Program-made: the position numbers and the translations under genes | NCBI GenBank assembly: GCA_017412605.1 | Contig: JAFPWY010000003.1 | Location: 62,001-126,000 of the forward strand | Length of the DNA: 64,000 bases | Direction of reading: 5' to 3' | DNA from: Fibrobacter sp. | GTDB taxonomy: Bacteria > Fibrobacterota > Fibrobacteria > Fibrobacterales > Fibrobacteraceae | The notes under the pieces: generated by a model | What the model saw: only the letters and a program-made list of their open reading frames with translations | Told to the model about the DNA's origin: nothing | The model's database searches: none | Shown here: positions 1 through 8,278 of the stretch, one piece after another | Position numbering within the stretch: the stretch's first letter is position 1 | Layout: the number at the start of each line of letters is the position of its first letter

Positions 1-455
1 ACTTCGTAGATGTCTTCCTCGCTCAGTTTTGCTGCCGTGCTAAGTATCGGCTTGTCGAAGTGCTGGAACAGTTCCTTGAAGAAGGGGTGCGTGGGCATGC
101 GGATGCCGATTTCGGGGCGCTTGACGTCGAGCCGCCTTGCGATGTGCGGGGCCGCCGGCAAGATGAACGTGTACGGGCCCGGGACGCGGGGCTTCATGAC
201 GTTGAACGCGAAGTTGTCGATGCGGGCGTAGTCCGTCGCTGCACGGATGTCGGGGACGATGAGCGCCATGAAGAACTTCTTCATCGGCTTCTTGAGGGCG
301 TAAAGTTTGTGGATGGCCTTCGGGGATTCCGCGCTGCACCCAATGGCGTAGCCAGACTCGGTCGGGTAGAGGACAAGGGCATCGTCTTCAAGCGCTGCTG
401 CGGCAAGCTTGACGATGCGGGCTTGCGGGTTGTCTGGATGTACTTCAAATCGCAT
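1..455 (-). CDS. YciO-like Sua5/YrdC-family protein (C-terminus beyond window)
   Basis: About 151 codons are visible; the 3' end runs off the window. The N-terminus reads VHPDNPQARIVKLAAAAL, then VLYPTESGYAIGC and PGPYTFILPAA. These match E. coli YciO (IHPDNPQQR, VYPTDSGYALGC, PGNYTFIL) more closely than the TsaC/Sua5 proteins that make threonylcarbamoyl-AMP for tRNA t6A. The family fold binds nucleotides and double-stranded RNA; the role of YciO itself is unsettled. The ATG at 455 was chosen because the reading frame and YciO homology begin there. No Shine-Dalgarno sequence precedes it; a TACATT box ends 6 nt upstream. Family is secure from the motifs; YciO versus TsaC is likely but not certain. 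Confidence 0.85.
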   Translation of the reverse strand, partial: MRFEVHPDNPQARIVKLAAAALEDDALVLYPTESGYAIGCSAESPKAIHKLYALKKPMKKFFMALIVPDIRAATDYARIDNFAFNVMKPRVPGPYTFILPAAPHIARRLDVKRPEIGIRMPTHPFFKELFQHFDKPILSTAAKLSEEDIYE

Positions 456-461
456 GCCGGA

Positions 462-467
462 AATGTA
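462..467 (-). promoter_or_regulatory. -10-like box, start-proximal (YciO-like gene)
   Basis: TACATT ends 6 nt before the start codon, with no SD in between. If used, transcription would start at or next to the ATG. Inferred from position only. Confidence 0.4.
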
Positions 468-500
468 GCAAAAAGATGGTGAAAACCCTAGGGTTCGCCA

Positions 501-929
501 CTAGCACCTCGGGATGACCTGTGAGCATTCAAATGCGTTCTTGATGTGGTTGAACTGCAATGGGCGATGGTAGGCTCGCATGCTCATGACGTCGAATCGG
601 CAGGGCTGATCGAATCCCTTGGGCGCTAGGTCTTTCTGCGTGTACAAAAAGTGGCATGCCGTCTGCCAGATTTTGTACTGTTTCTTGCCGTTCACACGCG
701 CTGCGGGATTTCCCTGTTGGTTGTTCCAGACGGATTTCACCTCCACGAAGACGATGGTGTTCCCGTCTCGCGCGACGATGTCGAGCTCTCCGCCGCGGTA
801 GGCATAGTTGCGGGCGAGGATTTCGTAGCCCTCGCGCTTTAGGTGTTCCGCTGCGAGTCTCTCGATGTAGTTGCCCTTGGGCTTGTTCTGCTGCTTGGCG
901 TTGTGCGCGCCTGTATCTGTACCATTCAT
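501..929 (-). CDS. yraN: YraN/UPF0102 family endonuclease-like protein
   Basis: 142 residues, close to the usual family length. The core NYIERLAAEHLKREGYEIL, then GGELDIVARDGNTIVFVEVK, is the signature of UPF0102: a PD-(D/E)XK-like fold with E-x10-D and E-V-K acidic/lysine residues typical of Holliday-junction resolvase-like nucleases. Cellular function is not firmly established for the family. The start is set by a strong AGGAGG 5 nt upstream of the ATG. The gene lies downstream of the kinase/ABC operon on the same strand but is separated from it by a terminator-like hairpin (950-974), so it is probably transcribed separately. Confidence 0.88.
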   Translation of the reverse strand: MNGTDTGAHNAKQQNKPKGNYIERLAAEHLKREGYEILARNYAYRGGELDIVARDGNTIVFVEVKSVWNNQQGNPAARVNGKKQYKIWQTACHFLYTQKDLAPKGFDQPCRFDVMSMRAYHRPLQFNHIKNAFECSQVIPRC

Positions 930-944
930 GTTGCCTCCTTAAAA

Positions 945-974
945 AGAAAGGAACGTGCTGGCATCGCACGTTCC
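945..974 (-). terminator. Rho-independent terminator after the kinase operon
   Basis: Read on the minus strand, GGAACGTGC and GCACGTTCC form a 9-bp perfect stem with a 7-nt loop, followed by TTTCTTTTT. It lies 40 nt past the kinase stop and just before the yraN SD. Confidence 0.7.
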
Positions 975-990
975 ACAATAAGATTGTCGT

Positions 991-1005
991 GGGCGCCTTG
1001 CGCCC
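991..1005. repeat. GC-rich palindrome GGGCGCCTTGCGCCC
   Basis: Short perfect hairpin (GGGCG/CGCCC arms) in the gap between the kinase gene and yraN. It resembles the GC hairpins that sit inside the heptad-repeat elements elsewhere in the window. Confidence 0.5.
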
Positions 1006-1013
1006 GGTTTAGT

Positions 1014-2516
1014 CTACAGTTCCATTCCGAACAGGCGGATTTCCGAGATGGCGAAGTCGTCGCTTTCCGCTTCGTAAACGTCGTCTAGGTAAATCCTGAT
1101 TTCGCTCGTCTCGAGCGCCTGGATGTTCGGGTACTGCACGCCCTTGATGTTTTCCAGCTTGACCTTCTGCTTGAACCCGTTCTTGGTTTCGATGGTGAGC
1201 GTCTTCGGCTTCTTGAAGATGCGGAATCGGTCGCCATAGGAATCGTCGATGGACTTCTGGTAGCCGGTCGCGATGCCGATATGGGTGACGAACACGGGAC
1301 TATCGAAGAACAGCGTGAGAATCGGGTTCTGGGGCTTCTGCGGCATGGTGTAGAGCCATGCAGTGCGCAGGTCGCCGTCTTCCAGGTTCGAAAGCGGGTA
1401 GCCCTTGGTCTCGTCGCCTTCCATGCTGGTCTGCTCGAAGTTGCCGAGGGCGTCGGACCATTCAAGCTGCTGCATCATGTTGCTCGGCTTGTGCGTGAAC
1501 ATGAGCAGCACAAGGAGGATGATGATGAGCGGGAACAGCGAAAGCGCAATGGCGGTGAGCTTGAGGCGAATCTTGTTCGCCTGCGAGGGGAAACGCGTGG
1601 CCGCGTCGGCGAAGGAACGCTTGCCGATGCGCAGGAGCGACTGCTTTTTCGGGAATGCGGACGAAGTGCCGTCTTTCTGCGGGAACACCTGGTCGCAGGC
1701 ATCCAGGAATTCCTGCATGTCGTGGAAGCGTTCGTTGAGTTTTTTCTTGAGGCACTTGAGAATGAGTTCGGCGAGTCCCGGCGGCATGTCGGGCCGGAAT
1801 TGCCTCGGGTCGGGGGGCAATTCCTGCACGTGCTTGAGCGCAATTTCGATGGGGCGGTTCCCGTTGAAGGGCAACTTGCCGCATGTCATTTCGTACAAGA
1901 TAACGCCCATGCTATAGATGTCGGACTGGATGGTGACTTCGTCGCCGTGGCACTGCTCCGGGCTCATGTACTCTGGCGTACCCATCGTCATGCCCGTCTT
2001 GGTGAGGTGCTCCTTTTCCATCTCCTGGATGTACGAGATGCCGAAATCCATGATGTACACGCGGTTGTCGTGCGTGATCATGATGTTCGAGGGCTTCACG
2101 TCGCGGTGGATGATGTTCTTGGAGTGCGCGTAGAGCAGGCCTCTTGCAATCTGCTTGATGATGATTTCGATGGCTTCAAACGGGAGCTTGTTCTGCTTTT
2201 CGAGAATGTCGGCGAGCGAAATTCCCTTGACGTAGGTCATCGCGATGAACAGCTGACCGTTCTGTTCCCCGAAATCGAACACGTGGACGACGTTCTGGTG
2301 GTCCATCTCCTTCATCGCCTGCGCTTCGAGGTAGAAACGCTGGATGGCTTCGTTGTCGGAGGACTTGTCCAAAACCTTGAGCGCGACTTCGCGTTTCAGC
2401 TTCTTGTCGAGCGCCTTGTAGACGCAGCCCATGCCGCCCTTGCCGAGCGTGTCGAGGATGTCGTAGTTCTCGTTGAACGGACGGGGTGCTTTTCCGTCCT
2501 GTGCAGATGCTTTCAT
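1014..2516 (-). CDS. Transmembrane Ser/Thr protein kinase (PknB-like) with discoidin-like sensor domain
   Basis: 500 residues. The N-terminal half is a complete Hanks-type kinase: glycine loop GKGGMGCVY (about 25-33), the VALKVL lysine (about 47), the HRDVKPSNI catalytic loop, DFG, and the activation-segment motif GTPEYMSPEQ. One hydrophobic segment (about 325-347, KLTAIALSLFPLIIILLVLL) is followed by an extracytoplasmic tail of about 150 residues. That tail has DGDLRTAW and ISEIRLFG, which resemble discoidin/NADase-type glycan-binding domains, so it may sense a cell-surface ligand (inference). The start overlaps the stop of the FHA-ABC gene by 4 nt, so the two are translationally coupled. 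FHA domains bind phosphothreonine, making the ABC protein an obvious candidate substrate or partner. Confidence 0.92.
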   Translation of the reverse strand: MKASAQDGKAPRPFNENYDILDTLGKGGMGCVYKALDKKLKREVALKVLDKSSDNEAIQRFYLEAQAMKEMDHQNVVHVFDFGEQNGQLFIAMTYVKGISLADILEKQNKLPFEAIEIIIKQIARGLLYAHSKNIIHRDVKPSNIMITHDNRVYIMDFGISYIQEMEKEHLTKTGMTMGTPEYMSPEQCHGDEVTIQSDIYSMGVILYEMTCGKLPFNGNRPIEIALKHVQELPPDPRQFRPDMPPGLAELILKCLKKKLNERFHDMQEFLDACDQVFPQKDGTSSAFPKKQSLLRIGKRSFADAATRFPSQANKIRLKLTAIALSLFPLIIILLVLLMFTHKPSNMMQQLEWSDALGNFEQTSMEGDETKGYPLSNLEDGDLRTAWLYTMPQKPQNPILTLFFDSPVFVTHIGIATGYQKSIDDSYGDRFRIFKKPKTLTIETKNGFKQKVKLENIKGVQYPNIQALETSEIRIYLDDVYEAESDDFAISEIRLFGMEL

Positions 2517-4588
2517 TTCGCTCTCTTAGAGTAAGTGAGAATCAGTATGGCTATAATATAAAAACCCGCGGCCAAGGCGAGTGGCGCGACGATGTTCAGG
2601 ATGTCGTCTTTGCGTTCGAGAAACACGTTGAGTAGGGATGCCTGGTTGTAGCGCGACCAGATGATTGCCGAAAGGGCCCTGCCGACCTGTTGCATCTGGT
2701 CGAGAGGAACGAGCGCTCCGGCGAGTGCTACCTGCGGGATGATAAGGAGGGGGAGGAATGCGTTCGCTTGCCCCGCGTTCCTTGCAATCGAACTCACCAT
2801 GATGCCGATGGCGACGGCGGGGGCGACGGTACAGGCGAATGCCGCGGCCACGAGCGCCACGGAGGGGTGTGCCGAGAGACGGAATGCGCAGCAGGCGTAG
2901 GTAATGCCGATTTGCAAGAACGAGGCGAGCAGCGGCATGCCCATCTTTGCCGAGACGACCGCAAAAATGCCGGTCCCCTTGCGGAATTCGTTAACGAGAA
3001 TCTTCTTTTCTTGGACAATCTCGCGGATGGAAAGCGAGAGCGCAAACCAGTTGGCGCAAAGGATGAGCGCGAAGGCGGCTATCCCGAGCGGGGTCTGCTT
3101 GGAGAATATCTGCGAAAGCAGGAACCCGATGATGACCGGTTGCAAGAGCAGTGCCGCAAGTTTTCCCTTGTCGCGGGCCCACTGTTTGGCGGAAAGTCCA
3201 AGCGTGTAGAAGAACGCTGCCGGGCGCTTTGTGCGCGGGAAGTAGTAGTGCGAGTAATGCGTGGCTTCGGCGCTCGAAAGCTTTGCCCCGGATTTTTCCC
3301 AGCGGGCGTTCGTTTCGTCGTCCAGGTTGTTCAGGATTTCTTCAGCGTCGTTTGTCTTGAAATATTGGAAAGCGCCTTGCGTGGTGCCGAAGAATCCCTG
3401 GCGGCCCCTGTGCAAAAGCAGGACCTTGTTCGCGATGCGCAGCGCCTCGTAGCTGTGCGTCGTGAGGATGACGGTGTGGCCGAGGAACGCAAGTTGCTTG
3501 AGGTGGTTGCAGAGAATCCTGGAGTTGTAGGGGTCGAGCCCGGAAAGCGGCTCGTCGAGCAGGATAAGCCCCGGGGTTCCCATGAGTTCCTGGGCGAGGG
3601 CGGCGCGGCGGGCTTCGCCGCCGCTGAGCGTCGCGACACGGCTGTCGAGTCGCGCGCTCAGCCCGAAAAGTTCCGCGAACTTTTCGAGCCGCCCCTGGGC
3701 CTTTTCGCGGAAATCCTTCTTGTCCATCGAGACGCGGCCCCCGTTCACGAGCGTCTCGCGGACGGTCAGGTCCTTGCGGAGTTCCGGGTCTTGCGGGAGA
3801 ATTGCAATCCTCTGCCTTATGTCTTTGTTCCTATAATCAATCCCGCCGATGCGCACTTCCGAGCCCTTTTGCGCCCGGTGCAAGCCTTCGAGCAGGCGGA
3901 GCAGCGTTGACTTTCCTTGCCCAGATTGCCCGATGATGGCGAGTATCTCTCCTGCGGGCAAATCGAAGTTGATATCCTTGAGTAGCGTCTTCTTCCCGGT
4001 GCGGACTTCGAGATCCTTCACGTGAACATCGTAGCCGACGGGCGCTTTTTGTGAATAAAGTATTCCTTCCCTGTACGAAATGTCGCTCCAGGGAAATCTT
4101 ACGTGCTCGCCGTTCTTGAGCGTAATGCGCTTGAGCTTTTTTCCTGTCTCGTCGGTGACGGAATGGGGCAGGAGGAGTTCCCCTTCGCCGTTTGCGACGC
4201 GTACCTTCGTCTTTTCGAAGCGGTTCTCGCTTTCGCCGAGAGGGACTGTTTCCCAATTTTCCGAAAGTTGCGCTTGCAGCGGGATGTCGTTCAGTTCCAG
4301 CACGATGAGCGAAAGACGCCCGTCCTTCATGATAGCGCGGAGCTGGTGCGGCCCGATGTGGATGACGTCTCCGTCGTTGATTTCGGCCTCGTCAATCGGG
4401 GCGTCGTTCAGTTCGGTGATGCTGTTCTGCGTGAGGTTCTTGAGGAACCATTTGCCTTCGCGGAATTCGATGACCGCATGCTGGCGCGAGACGAGCATAT
4501 CCTGGATGCACAGGGAATTTTCCTGCTTGCGCCCGATGGTGAACGGGACTTCCGGATCCGGGTATGCAATCTGGAACGCTTCGGTCAT
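2513..4588 (-). CDS. FHA domain-ABC exporter (ATPase and ABC-2 permease in one chain)
   Basis: 691 residues in three parts. An FHA domain (about 10-80) has GR, SRQH and N-T residues for phosphothreonine binding. An ABC ATPase (about 190-410) has Walker A GQSGQGKST, signature LSGGEARRAALAQ, Walker B LILLDEP and switch TTHSYEAL. A C-terminal ABC-2/WHITE-type membrane domain (about 460-690) has roughly six hydrophobic segments. The half-transporter layout resembles FHA-containing ABC exporters of actinobacteria and myxobacteria. The kinase gene follows with a 4-nt overlap, so kinase-controlled export is likely. Substrate is unknown. It lies 12 nt after the aminotransferase gene, possibly in the same transcript. 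Confidence 0.9.
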   Translation of the reverse strand: MTEAFQIAYPDPEVPFTIGRKQENSLCIQDMLVSRQHAVIEFREGKWFLKNLTQNSITELNDAPIDEAEINDGDVIHIGPHQLRAIMKDGRLSLIVLELNDIPLQAQLSENWETVPLGESENRFEKTKVRVANGEGELLLPHSVTDETGKKLKRITLKNGEHVRFPWSDISYREGILYSQKAPVGYDVHVKDLEVRTGKKTLLKDINFDLPAGEILAIIGQSGQGKSTLLRLLEGLHRAQKGSEVRIGGIDYRNKDIRQRIAILPQDPELRKDLTVRETLVNGGRVSMDKKDFREKAQGRLEKFAELFGLSARLDSRVATLSGGEARRAALAQELMGTPGLILLDEPLSGLDPYNSRILCNHLKQLAFLGHTVILTTHSYEALRIANKVLLLHRGRQGFFGTTQGAFQYFKTNDAEEILNNLDDETNARWEKSGAKLSSAEATHYSHYYFPRTKRPAAFFYTLGLSAKQWARDKGKLAALLLQPVIIGFLLSQIFSKQTPLGIAAFALILCANWFALSLSIREIVQEKKILVNEFRKGTGIFAVVSAKMGMPLLASFLQIGITYACCAFRLSAHPSVALVAAAFACTVAPAVAIGIMVSSIARNAGQANAFLPLLIIPQVALAGALVPLDQMQQVGRALSAIIWSRYNQASLLNVFLERKDDILNIVAPLALAAGFYIIAILILTYSKRAK

Positions 4589-4600
4589 TGGCGCCCCGTG

Positions 4601-5797
4601 CTATTTCAGGGATTGCAGTCCGCGCTTGAATCTTTCGCAAGCCTGTTGCAGTGTGCTGTCGCTGGCCGCATAGGAGAAACGGACACAGTTGTCGTCACCG
4701 AATGCTGCACCCGGCACGATGGCTAGCCCCTCGGATTCGAGAAGATAGGAGCAGAGTTCGACGGAACCGCCGATAACCTTGCCGCTCGGCGTGGACTTGC
4801 CGTAAAACGCGCTCACGGGGGCGAACAGGTAGAACGCTCCTTCGGGGGCTCGCACGGGCTCGGGCACGATTTCGCTGACCTGGGAGACCATGTAGTCCCT
4901 GCGGCGCTTGAAGGCAGCGAGCATCTCGTTCACGTGGCTCTTGTCCATCTGCAGTGCGCCTAGCGCTGCGTACTGTGCAACGTTGCTCGGATGATGTGTC
5001 GCCTGTCCCTGGATTTTTCCGATAATCCTCGCGATGGGGGCGGGTGCGGCATCGTAGCCGATGCGCCAGCCGGTCATGCAGTGCGATTTGGAAAATCCGT
5101 TCACGACGATGGTGCGTTCCGGCATGCCGGGGAATGCTGCGGCGGAGCAAAATTCCGTATTGTAGACAAAGTATTCGTACACCTCGTCCGAGATGCAGTA
5201 GATGTCTTTTTCAACGATGACTTCGGCAAGCCCAGCCAGTTCCTGCTTTGTGTATGTGGCCCCGGTCGGATTGCACGGGTTGTTCAGGATGATGGCCTTG
5301 GTCTTGTCGGTGCAGGCGTTGCGCAGGGCCTCGGGGCTGAGCTTGAACCCGCTTTCAATCGTCGTGTTCACGATGACGGGGGTGCCGCCGAGCCACTTGA
5401 CAAGTTCGGGATAGGTGACCCAGTAGGGGGCGGGAATGATGATTTCGTCGCCTGGGTTGATGAGTGCGGCGAGCGCATTGAATATGGCGTGCTTTGCGCC
5501 GCTGGTCATGATAATCTGCGATGCGTCGTAGTCGAGGCCGTTTTCTGTGCGGAGCTTGTCTGCCACGGCTTCGCGGACTTCGAGGATGCCCACGGGAGCG
5601 GTGTAGCGCGTCTTGCCGTCGTTTATGGCCTTGCATGCCGCAGCACGGATGGGTTCCGGTGTCGGGAAGTCGGGCTCTCCGGATCCGAGACTCACGACAT
5701 CCTTGCCGTCGGCAATCATCTGCTTGGCCATCGTGTCGATGGCGACGGTGAGGGAGGCGGCGATGTTCTGGGTTCGAGTAGAAATGGGTTTAGTCAT
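4601..5797 (-). CDS. aspC: Aspartate/prephenate aminotransferase (class I, PLP-dependent)
   Basis: 398 residues, normal for the Ib subgroup. Seen: SLGSGEPDFPTPEPIR, KTRYTAPVGILEVREAVA, the PYWVTYPE substrate/PLP loop, NNPCNPTGATYT, and the PLP-lysine segment GFSKSHCMTGWRIGY. The enzyme transfers amino groups between aspartate or glutamate and 2-oxo acids in the cytoplasm; Ib members may also use prephenate. The start overlaps the 3' end of the RND gene by 8 nt, pointing to one transcript. Exact substrate cannot be read from sequence, so the symbol is used in the broad sense. Confidence 0.88.
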   Translation of the reverse strand: MTKPISTRTQNIAASLTVAIDTMAKQMIADGKDVVSLGSGEPDFPTPEPIRAAACKAINDGKTRYTAPVGILEVREAVADKLRTENGLDYDASQIIMTSGAKHAIFNALAALINPGDEIIIPAPYWVTYPELVKWLGGTPVIVNTTIESGFKLSPEALRNACTDKTKAIILNNPCNPTGATYTKQELAGLAEVIVEKDIYCISDEVYEYFVYNTEFCSAAAFPGMPERTIVVNGFSKSHCMTGWRIGYDAAPAPIARIIGKIQGQATHHPSNVAQYAALGALQMDKSHVNEMLAAFKRRRDYMVSQVSEIVPEPVRAPEGAFYLFAPVSAFYGKSTPSGKVIGGSVELCSYLLESEGLAIVPGAAFGDDNCVRFSYAASDSTLQQACERFKRGLQSLK

Positions 5798-8246
5798 GTT
5801 TTGATTGTTTCTTGCGAATTCTGTAGTTGTCTAGCGCCCCGGCTATCAGCGGGAATATGGTGAGCTGCGCTGCAAAGATGCAGAGGAGCCCGATGAGCGA
5901 GAGCACGCCGATGCTCCTGAGTCCAGGATGCGACGAGATGAGGAGCCCGTATGTTCCCACAAGGCATGCCATCTGCGAAATCACGATTCCAGTGAACTTG
6001 CGTTGGAGCACGATGAGTGCCGTGCCGCCTTGCTTCTCGTAGAACGATGCCCAGAGCTGTAGCGATCCGTCCACACTTGCCCCGATAAGGAACACGAAGG
6101 CGATGGCGCTGTAAATGGAAATCTCGATATTCAGGAACTTGAGTGCGATCAGCAGCCAGCTTACGGCGAAGCATGATGGAAGCACGGTGAACGTTGCGCG
6201 GCTCAGGTTGTTGTAGAAAACCAGGAGCATGAAGAACACGATGATGCAGCCGAAGATGATAGGCTTGTACAGGTTCGGGAAAATCTTGTCGAGTAGTGCC
6301 GCCCTCAGGATGGGTGTTCCGCTGAATTTCAGGGAACCGTCAATGACGCCGTCAAAGTTCTTGATGTCTTTGACGAGGCGGCGGCATTCCAGCCCGTTGT
6401 TGGGGTCGATGTTCGGGAATATGAAGGCGAAAACGCCCAGGTTACCCTGGTTGTCGCTGAATTTTTGACGCAGGGCCTGCGTAAACTCGGTTTCCTCGAA
6501 AGAGTGTACGTTGAGACTTGCGGTGATTCGCCGGAAGGTCGCCTTTTCTGCCGGGGTCAGCTTTTCGATGACAATGTTGTCCGAAATCATGGACTCGAGT
6601 TTTTCTAGCTTGGCCTTCTTTTCGGGCTGGAGAGCTGGAGAAATCTGTGAAAGCGTGAGTATCTTGTCGATGTTTTTCGCTAGCCCTTTCTTTTTAAGCC
6701 GCTGGAAGTTGTTTACCAGCGAGTCGCCCGCCTTTGCGCTCGGTAGCTGCACGATAATCGGATCGTACTGCGGAAATTCAGTCTGCGCGATGAGCGAATC
6801 CGCCACGGATTTCTTGTGCTGGAGCTCGGTCCGGCTAAAATCGTAGAACACACGGAGGCTTGTGCCGCCAAAGAACAATGCGACAAGGCTTACGACAACG
6901 ACCGCAGTGAGCACGATGGAGTTTGTCTTGAACGACATGAGCGTGAAGCGGTAGTTGTACTTGAAGTTGAACTTCGGGATCTTGAACGGCTTTTTTTTCT
7001 GGAGAATGCGCAAAAGCGAAGCGACCAACGTGGAACATACCGCCCAGTTCAACAGGCAGCCGATGACGCCCAGCACACCGAGTTCCTTGATTCCTGCGAG
7101 CGGGATGAACGTGAGCCCGGCGAACAGCAGTGCCATCATCAGTGCGGATGCCGCAGTGGAGGGGCCGATTCCGAGGATGGCGCTTTCAATGCAGAGGTCG
7201 GGACTCAGGTTATGGGCGCGTTCCTTGAAGTATCGCGTGAGAATATGCGTGATAATCTGGCTTGCAAGGCCCGGCAGAAACAGTACGAGTACGAGTGAGA
7301 ACAGATTTATCCTGCCGTACAGGACCTGCGCAATCGAAAGGACGAACAGAAGCGGAATTCCGATGGGGATTGCCGAGATGAGGATTAGCTGCGGTTGCTT
7401 GCGGAAGTTGATGACGAGGAGAATCAGGATGAGGATGGCCATGATTTTCCCGGCGTTCTTCGCTTCGGGGAGGATTGCGCGTCCGGTCTGGATGACGTCG
7501 TAGGCCTTGCCTGTGTAGTACACCTCGATTCCGTCCGAGCCTACGGTGTTTTCGATGCACTTCCGGACGGTTGCGACGAGTTCCCTGCTTGCGTAGAGGT
7601 CCGCAATGGAATGGGTCGGGTAGATGTCAATGACGCGGATTGTACCATCGCTATTGGAATGGCTGCGCTTGAGCCTGTCAAAGTACTTGCTCTCGATGTC
7701 TTCTAGGTCAAAGTTCGCAAAGGCGCTGACCTCGGAACTGTCCTGTGCCGTTATAGAGTCTTGTGCCGTAGAGTCTTGCTTGCTGCTCTTATCCGTCAGG
7801 TCCACATAAAGCGGGTTGTGCTTGAGCACATGCGAGTTGCGCAGCAATTCGACGCGGTTGATAATCGTGTCGAGATCGTCGTTGTTGATGTAGAAGAACT
7901 TGTATTTTTCGTAGAAGTTGATGTCTGTCTCGAACTCGACAAAGTGGATGATGTCCTTGTACGTCATGAGCTGGTTCGCGACGTTCTTTGCGAGCGTGTA
8001 GTTGGCAAGGCTGTCGTTGGACCGCAGTACGACGGTGAGGCTGCCGAGCCCCCCGAACGATTTCTCGATGGATTCAATGTCCTGGCTTACCGTGTCGTCT
8101 TTTTCCAGAATGTCCTGGAGCTGCAGTTCCCATCTCAAGTTCGAAATGAAATAGGGGCAGAGACAAAGGAGTACAAACGTTACGGCAATGACCGCTTTCG
8201 GAAATCTTGATATATGTCGAATTAATTTTGCAAGGAAGGAAAACAT
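5790..8246 (-). CDS. RND/MMPL-family membrane exporter
   Basis: 818 residues from the ATG at 8246. One N-terminal membrane segment (about 15-33) is followed by a periplasmic loop of over 200 residues, a five-helix bundle, a second periplasmic loop and another five-helix bundle, the two-fold repeat typical of RND transporters. The segment LVLVLFLPGLASQIITHILT resembles the MMPL/sterol-sensing core. The family moves lipids or hydrophobic compounds using proton motive force; the substrate here is unknown. The ATG at 8246 is preferred to a TTG two codons upstream because of position relative to a TATATT box. A divergent Omp85-like barrel gene starts 32 bp away, so the pair may act together in envelope lipid or protein traffic (inference). 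Confidence 0.85.
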   Translation of the reverse strand: MFSFLAKLIRHISRFPKAVIAVTFVLLCLCPYFISNLRWELQLQDILEKDDTVSQDIESIEKSFGGLGSLTVVLRSNDSLANYTLAKNVANQLMTYKDIIHFVEFETDINFYEKYKFFYINNDDLDTIINRVELLRNSHVLKHNPLYVDLTDKSSKQDSTAQDSITAQDSSEVSAFANFDLEDIESKYFDRLKRSHSNSDGTIRVIDIYPTHSIADLYASRELVATVRKCIENTVGSDGIEVYYTGKAYDVIQTGRAILPEAKNAGKIMAILILILLVINFRKQPQLILISAIPIGIPLLFVLSIAQVLYGRINLFSLVLVLFLPGLASQIITHILTRYFKERAHNLSPDLCIESAILGIGPSTAASALMMALLFAGLTFIPLAGIKELGVLGVIGCLLNWAVCSTLVASLLRILQKKKPFKIPKFNFKYNYRFTLMSFKTNSIVLTAVVVVSLVALFFGGTSLRVFYDFSRTELQHKKSVADSLIAQTEFPQYDPIIVQLPSAKAGDSLVNNFQRLKKKGLAKNIDKILTLSQISPALQPEKKAKLEKLESMISDNIVIEKLTPAEKATFRRITASLNVHSFEETEFTQALRQKFSDNQGNLGVFAFIFPNIDPNNGLECRRLVKDIKNFDGVIDGSLKFSGTPILRAALLDKIFPNLYKPIIFGCIIVFFMLLVFYNNLSRATFTVLPSCFAVSWLLIALKFLNIEISIYSAIAFVFLIGASVDGSLQLWASFYEKQGGTALIVLQRKFTGIVISQMACLVGTYGLLISSHPGLRSIGVLSLIGLLCIFAAQLTIFPLIAGALDNYRIRKKQSKHD

Positions 8247-8253
8247 CGACAAT

Positions 8254-8259
8254 AATATA
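8254..8259 (-). promoter_or_regulatory. -10-like box, start-proximal (RND exporter)
   Basis: TATATT ends 7 nt before the ATG at 8246, in a 32-bp A/T-rich divergent spacer with no SD. Suggests a leaderless transcript (inference). Confidence 0.4.
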
Positions 8260-8278
8260 ATTATAAATTGTAGTCGAA

